A stretch of 7,276 nucleotides of DNA from Pseudomonadota bacterium. GTDB lineage: Bacteria; Pseudomonadota; Alphaproteobacteria; Rhizobiales; Rhizobiaceae. Below are positions 5,179 to 7,276 of the stretch, piece by piece. The notes under the pieces are model-generated. The model saw only the letters and a list, made by a program, of their open reading frames with translations, ran no database searches and was not told where the DNA came from. The DNA is taken from contig JAFAGL010000066.1 in the NCBI GenBank assembly GCA_023422735.1, positions 1 through 7,276 on the forward strand, given 5' to 3'. How positions within the stretch are numbered: the first letter of the stretch is position 1; every line of letters begins with the position of its first letter. Position numbers and translations under genes: made by a program.

Positions 5179-5976
5179 CTAACGGACGCATCCGGTATAG
5201 CCGCTGGAATTGCCCGCCATGCGCTGCACGCGATCTGCCAATCGCGACAGGTTGCGCGTGGGTTTTCCCGGATCGCGACCGATGGGATTAGGCAGGGCTA
5301 CCGCCAAAAGTGCGGCTTCGCGCGCCGTCAGATCCGCCGCCGCCTTGCCGAAATGATAAAGCGACGCGGATTCGGCACCGTAGATCCCCGGGCCCCATTC
5401 CACGATGTTGAGATAAATTTCCAGAATGCGCTTCTTGCTCAACACCGCATCGAAATAAACCGCAAGCGGCGCTTCGAGCCCTTTGCGGATGAAGGACCTG
5501 CTGTTCCAAAGAAACAGGTTCTTGACCGCTTGCATGGGAATGGTCGAGGCCCCCCGCGTTTCCTCACCGGCCAGAGCGTTCTGAATCACGCCATGCAATT
5601 CGCGCAGATCAACACCGTGATGTGAGCAGAACTGGCCGTCCTCGGACATGATGACCGAATAACGCAAAGCTGGCGCGATCTCCTCGATCGGCACCCAGCG
5701 CCGATCATATGCGCGTGCCGTCACGGTGTCGGCCAGCATCAGCGTGGAAACCGGACGCACGCCCGGAATGGCGTAGATCAGCGTCAGTGCGAGCGGCAGC
5801 AAGGCAAGCAGGACCAGCAAAAGCAGGATGCGCTTGAACCATCGACGCGGCGATGGCGGCGTGCGCAACGGACCGCGTCCCCGTGACATCATGGCTGGCT
5901 CTTCATTTCGCTCGTCGGCCGGTAGGCTCAATCCAGAAAACTCCCGCGCCGAAACTTCCGCATCTTTGGCGCGCAT
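5179..5976 (-). CDS. mtgA: Monofunctional peptidoglycan glycosyltransferase (GT51)
   Basis: The 265-residue product has a basic, cytoplasmic N-terminus, one transmembrane helix at about 50-70 (RILLLLVLLALLPLALTLIY) and a periplasmic GT51 domain. Visible motifs are SEDGQFCSHHG (111-121; catalytic Glu112), GASTIPMQAVKNLF (142-155), RKGLEAPLAVYFDAVLSKKRILEIYLN (164-190; second conserved Glu186) and EWGPGIYGAE. There is no transpeptidase domain, which separates it from class A PBPs. It polymerises lipid II into glycan strands at the inner membrane. The GxSTI-T-MQ motif carries Pro in place of the usual Thr. The start is uncertain: tandem ATGs at residues 29-30 (5892 and 5889) would give about 236 residues, closer to the family norm. 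It is divergent from ispA and lies 150 bp upstream of rpmF. Confidence 0.95.
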   Translation of the reverse strand: MRAKDAEVSAREFSGLSLPADERNEEPAMMSRGRGPLRTPPSPRRWFKRILLLLVLLALLPLALTLIYAIPGVRPVSTLMLADTVTARAYDRRWVPIEEIAPALRYSVIMSEDGQFCSHHGVDLRELHGVIQNALAGEETRGASTIPMQAVKNLFLWNSRSFIRKGLEAPLAVYFDAVLSKKRILEIYLNIVEWGPGIYGAESASLYHFGKAAADLTAREAALLAVALPNPIGRDPGKPTRNLSRLADRVQRMAGNSSGYTGCVR

Positions 5977-6064
5977 CTAAACCAGTTCGGAAACGGTTCA
6001 AAGGGCTTAACCGCATTCACACCCGGACTTGACCGCGCTCCCGGTTGCGTTCATCGCAAACAGC

Positions 6065-6979
6065 ATGGACACATCCAACGCCTCCGCATTCGAACTGCTT
6101 TTGGCAGAACGGGCCGAAACCGTCGAGACCGAGTTGCGCGCGCTGCTTGGCCAACAAGCGCGCGAGGGCGAATTGTCGCGCCCTGCCCATCTGATGCAGG
6201 CTGCCCGCCACGGTGTGTTGAATGGCGGCAAGCGCTTGCGGCCCTTTCTCGTGCTGGAATCGGCGCTATTGTTCGAGGCCGACCCAGGCGCGGCTCTGCG
6301 GGTCGCCGCCGCGCTTGAATGCGTTCATTGTTATTCGCTGATCCATGACGACCTGCCTGCCATGGATGATGACGACCTGCGCCGGGGGCAACCGACCGTC
6401 CATAAGGCGTTCGACGAGGCAACGGCGATCCTGTCCGGCGACGGGCTGCTGACGCTGGCCTTTGACATCATTGCCGATGAGGAAACCGAGCTGCCCGCAC
6501 AAACAAAGCTTGCGTTGATCTCCGGTCTTTCGCGCGCTTCGGGCTTTGGCGGCATGGTGGGCGGACAGGCGCTCGATCTGGCCGCCGAGCAATCAGCACC
6601 CGACGAAGCCGGGATCATCACGCTTCAGGCGATGAAAACGGGCGCGCTGATCCGCTATGCCTGTGAGGCGGGCGCCATCATGGGCGGCGATGAGGTCGAC
6701 CGCGCGCGCTTGCACGCCTTCGGCGCCGCGATCGGCCTTGCTTTCCAGCTTGCCGACGACATGCTCGATTTGACGGCGGATCAAGCGACAATGGGCAAGA
6801 AAACGGGAAAGGACGCGGCCGCTGGCAAGGCGACACTTGCCGGCCTGCATGGGATCGACTGGGCGCAAACGCAATTACACGGACTGGTGGCGCAGGCGGT
6901 CGACCTGCTCGAACCTTATGGCGAACGCGCGGCCGTTCTGGCCGCCGCCGCACATTTCGTGGCTGACCGGCGCAGCTAG
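6065..6979 (+). CDS. ispA: Polyprenyl synthetase, probable (2E,6E)-farnesyl diphosphate synthase
   Basis: The 304-residue product (from ATG 6065) is a class II trans-prenyltransferase. Motifs are GGKRLRP (54-60), first Asp-rich motif HDDLPAMDDDDLRRG (94-108, the DDx4D bacterial form), MKTGALI, and second Asp-rich motif DDMLD in FQLADDMLD. Tyr five residues before the first Asp (CYSLIHDD), with the two-residue insertion in the first motif, is the pattern of type II FPP synthases that stop at C15, favouring IspA over a geranylgeranyl synthase. It condenses IPP with DMAPP/GPP to farnesyl diphosphate for quinones, undecaprenyl carrier and hopanoids. An in-frame TTG at 6029 would add 12 residues; ATG is preferred because the extension lacks family sequence. 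Neither start has a clear Shine-Dalgarno. Confidence 0.95.
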   Translation: MDTSNASAFELLLAERAETVETELRALLGQQAREGELSRPAHLMQAARHGVLNGGKRLRPFLVLESALLFEADPGAALRVAAALECVHCYSLIHDDLPAMDDDDLRRGQPTVHKAFDEATAILSGDGLLTLAFDIIADEETELPAQTKLALISGLSRASGFGGMVGGQALDLAAEQSAPDEAGIITLQAMKTGALIRYACEAGAIMGGDEVDRARLHAFGAAIGLAFQLADDMLDLTADQATMGKKTGKDAAAGKATLAGLHGIDWAQTQLHGLVAQAVDLLEPYGERAAVLAAAAHFVADRRS

Positions 6980-6988
6980 ACCTGATTT

Positions 6989-7276
6989 ATGGGCGGGCTG
7001 ACAGTGCATGATCTTGGCCTCGCCGTGCAGACAGTGGGCGTCGTGCTCAGTGTTTGCAGCGTGATCTGGATCACCATTCGCGGCCTCCCGCATGTATGCG
7101 CCGGGCTTGTGCACAGCCTGATCTTTGCCTTCACCGCCCTTGTTCAGGCCCTGCAACCGCCGATCTTCTATGGCGTGAACGAGGTCGGCGCGGCCATCGT
7201 CGCGGCCTTCCTGTTCTGGCTCGCGCAGGTGGTTGTGGCCACCCTGTTCGGACTGGTTGGTGCTGGCGTGCGCTGG
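6989..7276 (+). CDS. Unidentified membrane protein (partial, 3' end off the right edge)
   Basis: An ATG at 6989, 9 bp after the ispA stop, opens a frame of 96 codons that reaches the last base without a stop. It begins MGGLTVHDLGLAVQTVGVV. The product is strongly hydrophobic, with about three likely membrane segments: 11-30 (LAVQTVGVVLSVCSVIWITI), 37-57 and 67-91 (rich in Ala, Val, Phe, Leu, with W77). High GC at third codon positions matches neighbouring genes and supports this strand over the antisense frame. Close spacing suggests cotranscription with ispA. No Shine-Dalgarno is obvious. I do not recognise the family and infer no function. Confidence 0.6.
   Translation, partial: MGGLTVHDLGLAVQTVGVVLSVCSVIWITIRGLPHVCAGLVHSLIFAFTALVQALQPPIFYGVNEVGAAIVAAFLFWLAQVVVATLFGLVGAGVRW

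Noticed and set aside
4906..5625. Plus-strand open frame of 239 codons
   Set aside because: It is antisense to rpmF and mtgA, both unmistakable, and crosses their intergenic gap.
5980..6000. AACC/GGTT imperfect dyad between mtgA and ispA
   Set aside because: Only about 6 of 8 arm positions pair and no known operator matches, so it is within chance.
6875..7156. Minus-strand 93-codon open frame spanning the ispA end
   Set aside because: It overlaps the ispA 3' end and the membrane-protein frame, whose third-position GC and hydrophobic segments favour the plus strand.

Overview
The window looks like the chromosome of an alphaproteobacterium, most likely a PHB-storing member of the Hyphomicrobiales (Rhizobiales). 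The basis is the zinc-free alphaproteobacterial form of ribosomal protein L32, a PhaR-type PHB repressor divergent from a PHB reductase, an alphaproteobacterial Suv3-like helicase, GC-rich codon use, and GTTC-N7-GTTC boxes of the alphaproteobacterial LexA type. Genus cannot be fixed from the sequence alone.

Layout. 1-2111 (minus) is the N-terminal 703 codons of a Suv3-like DExH helicase whose 3' end lies off the left edge. 2112-2747 is a 636-bp stretch without a confident gene. It holds two diverged direct-repeat copies 301 bp apart, paired LexA-type boxes, a GC-rich hairpin and a 13-bp perfect inverted repeat enclosing 281 bp. 2748-3841 (minus) is a two-gene unit: phbB (acetoacetyl-CoA reductase) followed after 2 bp by a small VOC-fold protein. 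3842-4091 is a divergent promoter region with TGC-rich motifs, candidate PhaR operators. 4092-4688 (plus) is phaR. 4689-4845 holds a 12-bp direct repeat and a strong bidirectional terminator. 4846-5028 (minus) is rpmF and 5179-5976 (minus) is mtgA. Divergent from mtgA, 6065-6979 (plus) is ispA, followed after 9 bp by the start of an unidentified membrane protein that runs off the right edge.

How the genes fit together. phbB and phaR form a PHB module: PhbB makes (R)-3-hydroxybutyryl-CoA with NADPH, and PhaR senses PHB granules and represses granule-associated genes, probably including itself. The thiolase gene often found just upstream of phbB is absent here. rpmF, mtgA and ispA are housekeeping genes for translation, peptidoglycan glycan-strand synthesis and C15 isoprenoid supply.

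No new defence or mobile system is visible. The most unusual part is the 2112-2747 intergenic region, where repeats, SOS-type boxes and an inverted repeat coincide.
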